This document shows, one piece after another, positions 34,901 to 46,200 of a stretch of 64,000 bases of DNA (its first letter is position 1; each line of letters begins with the position of its first letter). The notes under the pieces are model-generated. The model was not told the origin of the DNA, did no database searches, and was given only the letters and a program-made list of their open reading frames with translations. The DNA is from Parus major (taxonomy: Eukaryota > Chordata > Aves > Passeriformes > Paridae). Made by a program: the position numbers and the translations under genes. The stretch is from contig NC_031769.1 in assembly GCF_001522545.3 (NCBI RefSeq), positions 1,837,395 through 1,901,394 on the forward strand, given 5' to 3'.

Positions 34901-35306
34901 AAAAAAATAAAAAAACAAATAAAAACAGAGACAAAACTCGGGGAAAAAAAAAAATAAATAAAACGGGCAGCAAGCAGCTACAACTACCAAAAAAAATAAT
35001 AAATAAAACCGTGGAAAAGAGGATCGTTGTTGTTATTCCAGGGAGAAAATATCTCCTCGCTCATGCAGTGCCTCCATCCCCTCTTTTCGCCTCTCCAGCC
35101 CCCTTTCAAATGAGCCAGGGGAAGGGGGACGCCTGTCAGCTCTGGGTGACACTTGCTCCCAGCCCCAGCCAGCTTGAACCAATATGTTCCAGAGGAGCAG
35201 CAAATCCGGCCACGGACCACGAATCGAGCAGCTACATCTTTATAATAATATTAATAATGATTTCCCCCCCTCCACTGCCGCCCCTTCCTCTTTTTTTTTT
35301 TTTTTT

Positions 35307-36258
35307 NNNNNNNNNNNNNNNNNNNNNNNNNNNNNNNNNNNNNNNNNNNNNNNNNNNNNNNNNNNNNNNNNNNNNNNNNNNNNNNNNNNNNNNNNNNNNN
35401 NNNNNNNNNNNNNNNNNNNNNNNNNNNNNNNNNNNNNNNNNNNNNNNNNNNNNNNNNNNNNNNNNNNNNNNNNNNNNNNNNNNNNNNNNNNNNNNNNNNN
35501 NNNNNNNNNNNNNNNNNNNNNNNNNNNNNNNNNNNNNNNNNNNNNNNNNNNNNNNNNNNNNNNNNNNNNNNNNNNNNNNNNNNNNNNNNNNNNNNNNNNN
35601 NNNNNNNNNNNNNNNNNNNNNNNNNNNNNNNNNNNNNNNNNNNNNNNNNNNNNNNNNNNNNNNNNNNNNNNNNNNNNNNNNNNNNNNNNNNNNNNNNNNN
35701 NNNNNNNNNNNNNNNNNNNNNNNNNNNNNNNNNNNNNNNNNNNNNNNNNNNNNNNNNNNNNNNNNNNNNNNNNNNNNNNNNNNNNNNNNNNNNNNNNNNN
35801 NNNNNNNNNNNNNNNNNNNNNNNNNNNNNNNNNNNNNNNNNNNNNNNNNNNNNNNNNNNNNNNNNNNNNNNNNNNNNNNNNNNNNNNNNNNNNNNNNNNN
35901 NNNNNNNNNNNNNNNNNNNNNNNNNNNNNNNNNNNNNNNNNNNNNNNNNNNNNNNNNNNNNNNNNNNNNNNNNNNNNNNNNNNNNNNNNNNNNNNNNNNN
36001 NNNNNNNNNNNNNNNNNNNNNNNNNNNNNNNNNNNNNNNNNNNNNNNNNNNNNNNNNNNNNNNNNNNNNNNNNNNNNNNNNNNNNNNNNNNNNNNNNNNN
36101 NNNNNNNNNNNNNNNNNNNNNNNNNNNNNNNNNNNNNNNNNNNNNNNNNNNNNNNNNNNNNNNNNNNNNNNNNNNNNNNNNNNNNNNNNNNNNNNNNNNN
36201 NNNNNNNNNNNNNNNNNNNNNNNNNNNNNNNNNNNNNNNNNNNNNNNNNNNNNNNNNN
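35307..36258. other. Assembly gap (952 N) in WNT3A 5' flank
   Basis: Flanked on both sides by long poly-T. It ends 292 bp before the WNT3A ATG and could hide the promoter core and first transcribed bases. Confidence 1.
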
Positions 36259-36289
<31 letters not shown>

Positions 36290-36550
36290 TTGCCTTCAGT
36301 GTCTTGGCTGAGAGAAGAGTTTTTTACCTCTCTGAGATTTTTTTTTTCCTTGAGAGTAGTAGAGGAAGCAAGAGAGGATTTACCTGGTCGGGTTGAGTTC
36401 ACTTCATTTGACTTTTTTTTTTTTTTTTTTTTTTAAATTATTGTTATTATTATTATTATTATTAAAATAATCATCCTGCCTCAGAAGAAAGGAAGGTTTT
36501 TGGCAACTCTGGTTAAAAAAAAAAAAAAAAAGAAAGACAACTTTTCATCA
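36259..36550. repeat. Poly-T, ATT and poly-A simple repeats before WNT3A ATG
   Basis: Poly-T at 36259-36284 and 36413-36434, an ATT run at about 36438-36463 and poly-A at about 36515-36531 lie within 300 bp of the start codon. They explain the assembly trouble here. Confidence 0.9.
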
Positions 36551-36621
36551 ATGGCCTCTTTTGGATATTTCCTGTTTCTTTGTGGGTTGAGTCAGGCTCT
36601 GTCAAGTTACCCAATCTGGTG
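36551..36621 (+). CDS. WNT3A: WNT3A, first coding exon (partial gene)
   Basis: The exon encodes 23 residues plus two bases of the next codon. It begins MASFGYFLFLCG and ends SYPIWW, where the last W is completed by the next exon. Known family: WNT3A is a secreted, palmitoleoylated glycoprotein that binds Frizzled/LRP5/6 and activates beta-catenin signalling, with roles in tailbud mesoderm, dorsal neural tube and hippocampus. Residues 1-18 form a hydrophobic signal peptide, and cleavage before SYPIWW agrees with the family. The GYFL-LC-L-QAL-SYPIWW pattern fits WNT3A; WNT3 has a different leader before the shared YPIWW. The exon stops in phase 2 at a consensus donor, as expected for WNT3A exon 1. 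The ATG has G at +4 but T at -3, so the Kozak context is only moderate. No downstream exon was found in the window. Confidence 0.95.
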
Positions 36622-36627
36622 GTAAGT
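36622..36627 (+). promoter_or_regulatory. WNT3A: Splice donor of WNT3A exon 1
   Basis: GTAAGT directly follows TGGTG, splitting the second tryptophan codon of the YPIWW motif after two bases. It is a perfect match to the U1 consensus and sets the exon phase. Reading through instead gives an immediate TAA, which supports splicing here. Confidence 0.93.
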
Positions 36628-36934
36628 TTTTATTCTTCTTTTTTTTTTTTTTTTTCGCTCATTTTCATTTATTTTTCCCCTCCTCTGTTTTCTCTGCAAC
36701 CCCTGCGCTTAAGATGACTTGAAATTCTCCTTTCGTTGCCACTCAGCTAAAGAGGTGGGATTGTTCCAGCGCCAGCAAGTTCTTAGAACCTGCATTTCAC
36801 CTCTTTTATTTATGCATTCACTTTGTTTATTTTGACTGGGTTATACCTGATCTCTCCTTCTCCTACTGTAAAAGAGAGAGAGCGAGAGGGAGCGATCGGA
36901 AAGTTTTGTTGTGTTTTTTTTTTCCTTCCTGAGC

Positions 36935-36943
36935 GCTTTGATC
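36935..36943 (+). promoter_or_regulatory. TCF/LEF consensus in WNT3A intron 1
   Basis: GCTTTGATC fits the SCTTTGWTS consensus of TCF/LEF factors exactly. It lies about 310 bp past the exon 1 donor in repeat-free sequence, with an AACAAAAG half-match about 15 bp further on. It could mediate Wnt feedback on WNT3A; this is inference. Confidence 0.4.
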
Positions 36944-37239
36944 CTCTCCTGTGAAGAACAAAAGGCGCTGCCTGAATTAAAGAGATAATGATACAAGTTG
37001 ACATGAGCATTTCAAGGTGATTTCGAGCTAGTCAGGTGGAAGGAAGGGGGGGAAAAAGGAGGAAAACTTTTGGGTGGTTATTTTTTGCCTTTCCCCCCTT
37101 TCGCTTTAAGGAATACTGAGGAGTAAATTTAAAAATTAATAATAATAATGATAAATACGAGGGGGGGAATGCGAAGAAAGAGAGAGGAGGTGAAGGCTCC
37201 ACAAGCTGGGCTGTGGGAAGGCAGAGCAGGGAGCAGGCA

Positions 37240-37720
37240 CGGGGCTGGGGGAGATAATTCCCGGCGCAAAATCCGCGGCTCCTGCTCGCCCCTTGCCCGG
37301 GGATGCGCCGCTTTTATTTTATTTTATTTTATTTTAATTTGGGACCGGAGGACGGGGAGCGGGGCGGGGGTCTCCTCTCCCGGTTTTTTCTCCTTCTCCT
37401 CGCTTTGCACCCTACGCCTTTAAGAGCTTTTTCTCCCCCACAAAAAGCAAATGGTGCTGGGCAAGGCATGTAACTGCACGATCCGCACTAATTACCCCGC
37501 GGAGGTAATTGGGCTCGGGGAAGCCCTAGCGCGGGGAGGCTCCGCGGGCTGAGCCGGGGGGCTCCGAGCTGCCGACAGCTCCGAAACGCCCCCAACACCC
37601 CCCCCCAAAAAAAAAAATAACCCAAACAACCATCCCCGTCCTCATAATTAATTTTTAAAGTGCGTTGAATCCCCCACCCCGGATCGGCGGTCCCCCCCTG
37701 TCCGGCGGTGCAGAGGTGAG
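37240..37720. promoter_or_regulatory. CpG-rich block at start of WNT3A intron 1
   Basis: Many CpGs are visible (cccggcgcaaaatccgcgg, gggatgcgccg, ccccgcggagg, ctagcgcggggagg, ggatcggcggtcc) in a repeat-free stretch 0.6-1.1 kb after exon 1. This fits the 3' part of a developmental-gene CpG island. It contains the paired homeodomain-like sites at 37488-37512. Confidence 0.55.
37488..37512. promoter_or_regulatory. Inverted pair of homeodomain-like sites around CCGCGG
   Basis: CTAATTACC (37488-37496) and GGTAATTGG (37504-37512) are inverted copies matching at 8 of 9 positions, separated by 7 bases overlapping CCGCGG. TAATTA/TAATTG are homeodomain cores. The symmetric spacing inside a CpG-rich block suggests dimer binding, but this is inference. 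Confidence 0.4.
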
Positions 37721-37849
37721 GGTGTTGAAGGCAGCAGCCTCTCCAACTATTTCAGGTATGTCTGAAAGCAGGGAATTCGTTGGGATGGGAGAAAAAAAAA
37801 AAAAAAAAGGAAAAAAAAAAAAAAGCAATAAAATGCAAATGTGTTCTTG

Positions 37850-38020
37850 GGAAGACAGGCAGCGAGAGCACCTGGACGGGAGTCATTAAAAAGCAATCTT
37901 TTATTCCCAGCCACCATCTAACTTATAATTAGAAACTCTGCTCGCATTCCTGATTGGAGAAGGAAACGCATTCCTTTAATACCGACATAAATATTCGCTT
38001 GTCACCCGGCGAGGGGAGCG
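37850..38020. promoter_or_regulatory. Candidate conserved element in WNT3A intron 1
   Basis: Unique sequence with CAGCGAGAGCACCTGG (containing a CACCTG E-box), several TTTAT/CATTAAAAAG and AACTTATAATTAG motifs, and no repeats, sitting between a poly-A tract and a CCATCCCCTC array. Suggested only by composition and position. Confidence 0.3.
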
Positions 38021-38029
38021 CGGTCCCGG

Positions 38030-38096
38030 CCCCCCGGTCCCCCTGTCCCCTCGGTCCCCTCCATCCCCTCCATCCCCTCCATCCCCTCGGTCCCCG
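38030..38096. repeat. CCATCCCCTC / CGGTCCCC short tandem array
   Basis: Three CCATCCCCTC units flanked by CGGTCCCC units in the CpG-rich start of WNT3A intron 1. Confidence 0.9.
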
Positions 38097-38239
38097 GAGC
38101 TGCTGGAAAAGTGGGAAAAAACTGGGAGAAAGGAGCTGGGAAGAGGGGCAGGAGGTTTCTTTCCCAGCCGGGGCATCAGGTGTGTGCGGGGGGGGTGGCA
38201 GCGGCGACACTCGGGGGTTTTGGGGTGGTTTTGTTCCAA

Positions 38240-41200
38240 GCAGCGGTTTCAGACGTTTCTTTCGCAAGGAGAAACCCCCCTTAGGCCATGGAAATGCAAA
38301 GGAGCCTTGGATTGGGGTGGGGGAGTCGAGGGAGAAGCCGGGAGCTGTTGCATTGGCTGCCTAAATTCCCCCTCGCCCTCCCACCCCTTTCCCTCTTTAT
38401 TTATCCTCAACCTTTCCCTCTTTATTTATCCCCAAGCAAGACATAAACCCCGCGGCTGGAGATGGGGAGCAGCCCTGGAAATGTGGGAATTGGGGCCTGG
38501 AAAGGGTCCCCGGGATGGGGATGTTGATGGGTTCCATGGGGACGTTGTTGTGTCCCCATCCCAACATCGGGAGGGGAAGTTCCCTTTTCTCCTAGGCCAG
38601 CTCAGCTGTTCCCAAATTTACCAAATCGACCGTGCTGCTTTATTTGATTTTAATTTAATTTTGCTCTGCTCTTTTGTGTTGCTGTTATTTTTTCTGGGTT
38701 TTTTTTTTTTTTTTGGAAGAGAGAAGCAGGAATTTTTTAGTCTGGGCATGCAAGCAGCAAACATCCCATCCCAACCATCTCTGCTCAAAGCCTCCCCTCC
38801 ATCAGCTCACGGTGTTTAGAGCAGAAAATCTGTCATTTACCACCCCCAAACCGTGCCCTCTCCCCACTAATCGTTTCTAATTAAAGCATCAACTCATCCT
38901 AAAGCACACGGGGCTGTGGATATTTACACTTGGGGAAAATCGGTGCAAAAATCTGACTGAGAAGTTCTGTTTTCCTCTGGGTTTTGCTTAATTGTTGTCC
39001 CAAAATTAGGAGGAAATGTAAATTCGGCAGGGGGATCAAGTGCTGCTGTGAGTTCTGCCTTCCTCTCACAGCTTCTTTTTCGGCCGAGCTGTTAAAATTG
39101 CTGCTCCCAGCGTGGCACAGGGCACCTGTTTAAATCAGAAGGAGCAGATTCCCACATTCCCGGGAGCTTTGGGAAAAGTTCGGTGCAGGGAAAGGGAAAG
39201 GATCCCTTGGAGCAGCGATGCTCCCACGCTGCATCCCTGATGATGCTGGGGAGGCTCTGTGAGTTCCTTAAAAACCAGCAAAAAAAAATGAATTTACAGG
39301 CTGGGATAAAAGAGTTCATAAACAATTATGAAAATAATGGTTTAAAAATAATCAAAGAAGAGGGGCTGGCTGGTGTGGGGGGTGATGAGCCAAGTTTTAG
39401 GGGTGTGCTGGTGGGGTTTATTGTGCCACAGGAGCCCCACGGGACCTCCTCCAGTGCTGAGCTCTTCAACCTAAAGCAGCTCCTGGGAGCAGCAACAGGC
39501 TCTTCCACACCCAGGGGGCCAGATTAACAGCAAAAATCAGATAGTTTTTGGGTTTTGCTCCTTTTTTTTTTAAAAAAAATGTTAGTGCTGTTCATTTTTT
39601 GGTTTATTTAAAAAAAAAAATAGATAAAAGAGATTGGAAGGAGCGAAGGAAGGCTGAGGGAATTCTGGAGCAAAGTTTATGGGTAAGGGAGGATGAAATG
39701 GAACCTGTTCCCTGTCCTGGGGGAGTCTGAGGTCTGTGGGGAGCAGCATGAACAGAATTTAAACTTTTTGCATTGACTTGACCGACTCCACATGGAATGG
39801 GAAAAAAAAAAGCCTTTCATTTTATTTATTATAATTTTTTAATCCGTGCTAAGTGGCCTGGCTTGGTCTGAACACAGCCAGTGGGCAGAAATGATTCAGG
39901 AGGGGGGAAAAAAAAAGTCAAGAAAAATTAACACAGAGCTTCCATGATGGGAATCTTAATCTCCTGCAGCCCAGGATGCTGCTCCTGGGGGAGATGGTCC
40001 CAGGAGAGGCTCCCTGGGCTGAACTGGAAGTACAGGGAGACCCCTTTGCTGTAGGGAAAACTAACTGGCATCATTTTTCCTGGGTGTGAGGCAGCTTTGG
40101 GATGTGTGTGGTTAAATTCTGTGCCTGGAAAGGGATGGGTAGAGGAGTTCTGATGGAACAACAGGCACTGGCTGGGGTTTGATGTGGTGGCATCGCTCTG
40201 GGTGCAGAGTCTGTCCCTCCCTCTGTCCTGCTGGGTGTGGTGGGGCTCTGCTGCTCTCACAGCTCCTGTCACACCCAGAGTGGGGTGGGATGGGGTCAGC
40301 CCCATGAGAAGCTGGGAAATATCAGTAAGCAGTGTTCCTGGAGGTGCCAGGAGGATGTGAAGGGTGTGGGGATGTGCGTGGAGGCATTTCCCTGCCTGTG
40401 GCCTGGCTTTGCTCTCACTGCCAGCGCTGGCCACAGCAGCTCCATCATTTCTTCACCCGTGCAGGATGAAGCTGTGCTGTCCTGCAGGATCCCAGAGATC
40501 CTGGGAGAGCTGGGAGAGGGATCTAACAGCTCTCTCCATCTGAACTTTTTGCAGTTCAGGGAATGTTAAGCTGGAGCAGCGGTGAGGCCACTCCAGCAGT
40601 GCTCAGGTGCAGCACCTGAGCCTGTCCCTCTTCTGTGGCATCATCAGCACAGCAGGAGCAGTGCAGGGATGAGCTCCTGGCGTGTGTTCTCTGCTCTTTT
40701 CTGGCATCTGCTCCCCTCAACGTGGGTGGGACAGCCCCCATTTTAAAGTGAGTGCAGTCCAGGCCAGGTCCTGGCTCCCATGGGAAACCCAACCCTTGTC
40801 TGCTGCGAGCCCTGCACAACCGGGGAGCTCACCTGAGGGACAGCCTGAGCTGGGGGCTGTCACCAGGGCTCCTAAAGCAATCTCTAGAGCTCAGAGTATG
40901 AATTGCATCTCCCCACTTCTCTGCTCTGTTGGCCAGGCTGAGGAGCTGGAATTCATCCTCACCTCCTCCCCTCCTGCAGCAGGTTGTGGTGAGATGTTAA
41001 AACCCATCAGTGTTGCAGTGCAATCCCTCACATCCATCCCTCTCCCACCCATCCCAGACCTCAGAATTGCCTTTTTGCACCTGTCCCTTTTATTCCAGCA
41101 GCATCTGACCCAGCCCTGTTCTTCCAGGCAGAGGTTAATCACAGAGTGATGCTTTAGGCCCCTCTCAGAGGGGTTTAGGACACTCTCTCCAGTCTGGGTT

Positions 41201-41827
41201 TGGGATGCATGGAGTGCACCCAAGCAGCAGTGAAGCCAAGGAAAAAGGATCAAGGTGATATTTGTGTGTAGATCTGAGTGGTAAAAACAGCTCTTGCCCA
41301 TCCTGTGTGCAAGGGGGAAGAGAAATCTCTTTTTGGGACTGCAGAAACAAACTCTGATGGTGTTTGTGTTGCTCCTGGCAGAGTCCAGTTGGGGTGAGAT
41401 TCAATGACTGGACCAAGGTCACACCAGGAGGTTTTTTCTCAGTAGGAACTGAAAATTTTGCAAGGTCTTAGCAAGAAATCCCCATTTGAAACATGGGGAG
41501 GGCTGGGACTTTCCTAAAGAAAATCCCAAATCCTTCATCTACTCAGCTTTCAGACTCATTTTATTAAATTGTGTTGTTTTGCTACTTATTAATTGATTTC
41601 TTTCTATTTTGAGAGGAATTTATTAGATAAATTAACCTGAAAAACAGCAACTTGAAATTCAAAGCACTGTCTGAAGGAATTGCATCCAATAAAAAGCCTT
41701 TCCTAACTAAGATAAAGAAAAGTGAATCCTTTTGCTCCCCAGCTGTTTCCAGGTAACCCCAGAGGTGAAACCTGTCCTTTGCAGACATTTGAACACCTCT
41801 GAGAATTTTCACTGGAAAAGTTTGGAG
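38240..41827. other. Unique intron sequence
   Basis: Within WNT3A intron 1. Poly-T at about 38699-38714 and A/T runs near 39560-39620. No interspersed repeat or exon recognised. Confidence 0.5.
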
Positions 41828-41900
41828 CACTTGGAATAGTTCGGGTTGGAAGGAACCTTTTAAAGCTCATCTTGTGCTGCAGTGAGCAGGGACAGCTTCA
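41828..41900 (-). mobile_element. CR1 LINE 3' tail
   Basis: 'gttcgggttggaaggaacct' and 'gctgcagtgagcagggaca'. Short, degenerate antisense CR1 in WNT3A intron 1. Confidence 0.75.
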
Positions 41901-42289
41901 GCCGGGGTAGCTGGAATGGAGGGATGGGAATTCCATTGCTTTCTGTTAGCCAAAAAAAGAGTGTTTGATCATTCCTTCTAAAAGGTTCAGGCTGGAGGAG
42001 CGTTGATTTTTTACTGATTTTTCTTAGAAAGGAAAGCCCAGGATTGCTGATTGCAGTGGGGGAAATCGGGCTGACTCACTGGTGCCTCCATCCCAAAGCT
42101 GCGGGATCCCGTTCCCGCTCGCATCCCGCTCCCTTCCCACCCAGCTCCAGCAACGCTGCTGCTTCTGCAGTCCCTGCATCAATTCCTGCATCACTGCCGC
42201 TCAGCGTGGGCGCAAAAGCAGCAGCAGGAGGAGATCACTCCCTGTTAGACCTCATGGGGAGAAAATGATTTTCCTTTGCGTGCGCGGGA

Positions 42290-43264
42290 GTGCAGGGAGA
42301 TCCCACCGGGCCAGGGAGATCCCACCGGGCCAGGGAGATCCCACCGGGCCAGGGAGATCCCACCGGGCCAGGGAGATCCCACCGGGACAGGGAGATCCCA
42401 CCNNNNNNNNNNNNNNNNNNNNNNNNNNNNNNNNNNNNNNNNNNNNNNNNNNNNNNNNNNNNNNNNNNNNNNNNNNNNNNNNNNNNNNNNNNNNNNNNNN
42501 NNNNNNNNNNNNNNNNNNNNNNNNNNNNNNNNNNNNNNNNNNNNNNNNNNNNNNNNNNNNNNNNNNNNNNNNNNNNNNNNNNNNNNNNNNNNNNNNNNNN
42601 NNNNNNNNNNNNNNNNNNNNNNNNNNNNNNNNNNNNNNNNNNNNNNNNNNNNNNNNNNNNNNNNNNNNNNNNNNNNNNNNNNNNNNNNNNNNNNNNNNNN
42701 NNNNNNNNNNNNNNNNNNNNNNNNNNNNNNNNNNNNNNNNNNNNNNNNNNNNNNNNNNNNNNNNNNNNNNNNNNNNNNNNNNNNNNNNNNNNNNNNNNNN
42801 NNNNNNNNNNNNNNNNNNNNNNNNNNNNNNNNNNNNNNNNNNNNNNNNNNNNNNNNNNNNNNNNNNNNNNNNNNNNNNNNNNNNNNNNNNNNNNNNNNNN
42901 NNNNNNNNNNNNNNNNNNNNNNNNNNNNNNNNNNNNNNNNNNNNNNNNNNNNNNNNNNNNNNNNNNNNNNNNNNNNNNNNNNNNNNNNNNNNNNNNNNNN
43001 NNNNNNNNNNNNNNNNNNNNNNNNNNNNNNNNNNNNNNNNNNNNNNNNNNNNNNNNNNNNNNNNNNNNNNNNNNNNNNNNNNNGAAATCCCACCGGGACA
43101 AGCTCAGGGAGATCCCACCGGGACAAAGACAGGGAAATCCCACCGGGACAAGCTCAGGGAGATCCCACCGGGACAGGGAAATCCCACCGGGACAAGCTCA
43201 GAGAAATCCCACCGGGACAAGGGCAGGGAAATCCCACCGGGACAGGGAAATCCCACCGGGACAA
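42290..43264. repeat. Minisatellite of GGGAGATCCCACCGGG units, split by a gap
   Basis: Left of the gap are six copies of the 19-bp unit 'gggccagggagatcccacc'. Right of it are eight copies of a longer unit 'gggaaatcccaccgggacaa' + 'gctca'. Units are open in several frames and give spurious ORFs. It lies in WNT3A intron 1. Confidence 0.95.
42403..43083. other. Assembly gap (681 N) inside minisatellite
   Basis: Both edges are in the GGGAGATCCCACC array, so the gap is unresolved tandem repeat of unknown true length. Confidence 1.
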
Positions 43265-46200
43265 GCGGGGGTTGGCCCTGGGCTTTGCCCTTGCCCAGCG
43301 CTCCCGCAGTTCGTGTTTCAAAGCTCCCTTGGGGCATTCCAAAGGGCTTTGCCGGGCACAGTGACAGCGTTTAGGGTTGCACAAGGCGTGCGGGGGGAAT
43401 CCTGCGGGCACCGAGTCAGGATGCTCCCTTGGGACAGGAGCCGAGCACTCCAGGGACAGCGCTCCTGGGTGTGACAGCCTGGTCCTGCCAGCGGGGACCC
43501 AGCGCTGCCACCCACATCCCCCTGAAATTCCCTGCCCTGAGCAGGGCTGTGCTCATGCTGGCTTCCCAAAAAAACCCTGTGGGGATGGAGAGTGTGGCTG
43601 GAAAGAGGGGAGGAGGATGAGGGAGGTCTGGAGGTCGTGGCTGGGATGGAGAAGGTTCCAAAGAGGCACCCCCTGACTTCTGGTGATGTGGATGGAGCTG
43701 GGGGATCTCTGCCCAGGCAGGTGGTGGCTGGCCCTGGGGTTAAACCCTGGAACACGGGGAAAGGAGGGGATTTGGCAGGGGAGAAGCAGTGGCCAGAGCA
43801 CAGAGGTCTTGTCCACGTGTTCAGCCAAGGCTGGACAGGGCTCAGCCCCAAGGCTGCAGCAGGAGTGTTCCCAACCCAAAAGGTCTCTCTAAACCCATCT
43901 CTGCTTTGCTGCCACCCCCCAGAGACAAAGCCCAGAGCCAGGACGGTTCAGTGGGGCTTAATACTGCAACTGGAGGAGCACTTGGGCAGGAGCCTTCCCA
44001 TGGGACATCCATCAGGGCTTTGCTGGATCAGGTCTAGGGTTGGTCTTGCAGAAAATCCACTCATGAAACTGTCCATGCCAACTGTTTCCAGCTATCCTGT
44101 GCCATTTGTGGTGCTCTTTTTCCCTTTGGTCACTTAAAAGTATCAGGATTTGTTTTAATGTCACATTTAATTTGTTTCTGTTGTCAGCACCACCTGTAAA
44201 AATCCATCAGTTCCTGAGTTCACTCCTAATTCTACCGGAACTCACAAAAAACGAGGGGAGGGAAGGAGAGCTGATACATTAACTCCCTTGTTCTGAACTC
44301 CTAACATAGGGCATGGCTTTTAAAAGCAGCCTGGGAGCCAGGGGAGAGCGTTCTGCATCACAAAGGTGTTGTTTGTCCCTCTTCCTGGTTTGTCACCTGC
44401 ATATTCACAGTCCCCTTCCCATCTGGGTGCTGCTGCTACCCAGAGAGAGCTTTGCATTTGTAGAGACTGGGCCATCAAAGGAGTTCAAGGTGCCTTTGGT
44501 CTCCTCCTCACTCCAGTTTCTGTCCTGGTGTTAAACCAGGCACTCATTCTTCTATGGATACAGTGATAATTATTAGCAGGGATGCTGCTGCTCTTTCCCA
44601 AGGTGGATGTTCCTTCATGCTCTTGGTGTGAAATTCTTTTCTCCCTGCTTCACCAGCAAAGTCACATCAGAGCACGAGGGCTGGTTCCCTCCTCACCTCA
44701 CCAGCCTTGCCAGGGATTCCAGGGCTCTGGGATGGTCGTTCCTCCTCTCCCATGGGGTTCTTTTGGCTCAAAGGGTGCTGGAGAAGGCTCAGAGAGTGCC
44801 TCAGGCTCAGAGCATGGCAGACCATCACATTTCCAGCCTGGCCTGGGGTTCATCACAGGTTTGGGAGCTTTCCTGGTTGCCAGGCACCATTCCCAGTGTC
44901 TCCAGTTTAAAGATGCCTCCCTGGAATGGCATCCAGCCCACAAATGGAGATGCCCATGCACAGGTTCCACTGCCAGGTCTGGGTGCTTGGTGACATCCTG
45001 GCCATCCTCAGAGGCCTGGCAGGGATTGTAACAATCCTCCTGCCCCTTTCTTGGCAGCAGCTGCAGGGAGAGCTGTCAGGAAAATCCCAGAGCACCTCAG
45101 CATCACTCAGTGTCCACCTGCAGCCTTGGGGTGGAATTCACCTCATCCATCACATGTCTGCAATTCCCATCTCTCCATCCAAGCCAGGGGCCCTTGGACC
45201 CTTTCTCTGAGGAGATCTGGGCACTTTGTTCTGCTCTGATTCACATCTCAGGTGTCTGATGGAGCGTGACTGGTGAAATCCTCTGTGCCAGTGGAGGGGT
45301 TGAGGAGACCAGCTCAGAGGTTTCAGCACGAGTGCCATCCAGGTTTAGTCAGAACACACCCAAAACAGAAGTCTTTGTGTGCTTGCCTATTTCCTCTCAT
45401 GGGTAAAATCAATTCATGGACTTTTCATCCATCATTTCCCTGAATTTAAAGTCTCTTTAGTGCTCATTGGTGTGTTGGAAAGGGTGCAGGAGCATCCATG
45501 ACTTCCAGGCTGGTACTAAAAACCTCTAGACCACCCCTCTCCTCAGGAAATTCATGTTTTGTCCTGTCTCAGCCCAGCTGCTGGAAACCTCAGCAGTTTG
45601 AGGGTTTTGCAGCTTCCTCTGTAACATATTTAATTCTGCCTTTCATCCAGGAGACTCCAGAGAACAAAAGCATCTTCCTCGTGCTCTTGGACACATCCAG
45701 AGCCTCCCACCATCCCCCAGTCATGCCCATGGGTCATTACCTCAAAATTGTGACAGAACTTTATCTCAGAACCTCTTAAAGAGGGATTGGAAGTGTTTTC
45801 CCTGTGGCCCTGTCCTGACGGTTTTCTTGGCAGAGGGACACAGCCACAGACGTTTCTGCATTTCAAGAATTCATCTGACTTCGCTTTCAGTTCTCTGAAA
45901 TCAAACCCTTCCCCCATTTTCCCAGGCTGTGCCTCTTCATTTCACTTTCCAGGACTGTATTTCCTCTGCATTTCTGCTGGAAGATGCAGTTTTCTGGCAA
46001 AAATCTCCCATCTTTCCAGGGAAGTCAGCGCTGTCCAACAGAACTCACACCATGGGATGGAGCAGGGAGGAAAGGCAGAGCCCTTCTCTGCTGCAGCTGA
46101 GCCTGTGAGACCAATCCAAACTGCTCTGGGCAGAGCAGGAGCTCCTTGTGCTTCCAGAGGGGAGCACCTTGTCTAATAGAGATATTTCCCCAGGGGTGGG

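Larger units (their letters stand above)
34000..36550 (+). promoter_or_regulatory. WNT3A: WNT3A 5' flank, 5' UTR and promoter region
   Basis: I see no interspersed repeats between about 33.4 kb and exon 1. The stretch has a GC-rich block (about 34280-34450), then AT-rich unique sequence with many homeodomain-like TAAT/ATTA and TTTAT cores, then poly-T tracts and a 952-bp gap. The sequence from 36259 to the ATG has poly-T, an ATT microsatellite and poly-A, and is probably 5' UTR or proximal promoter. No convincing TATA box could be assigned and the start site may be in the gap. Function is inferred from position. Confidence 0.6.

Noticed and set aside
35011..36396. Long open frame across 35-36.4 kb
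   Set aside because: Most of it is the N gap flanked by poly-T.
42290..43264. CRISPR-like spaced repeats
   Set aside because: Eukaryotic minisatellite with repeated rather than unique spacers. CRISPR is not expected in a bird genome.
42082..43474. Open frames of 290-430 codons
   Set aside because: Mostly N, and the readable ends are minisatellite units.
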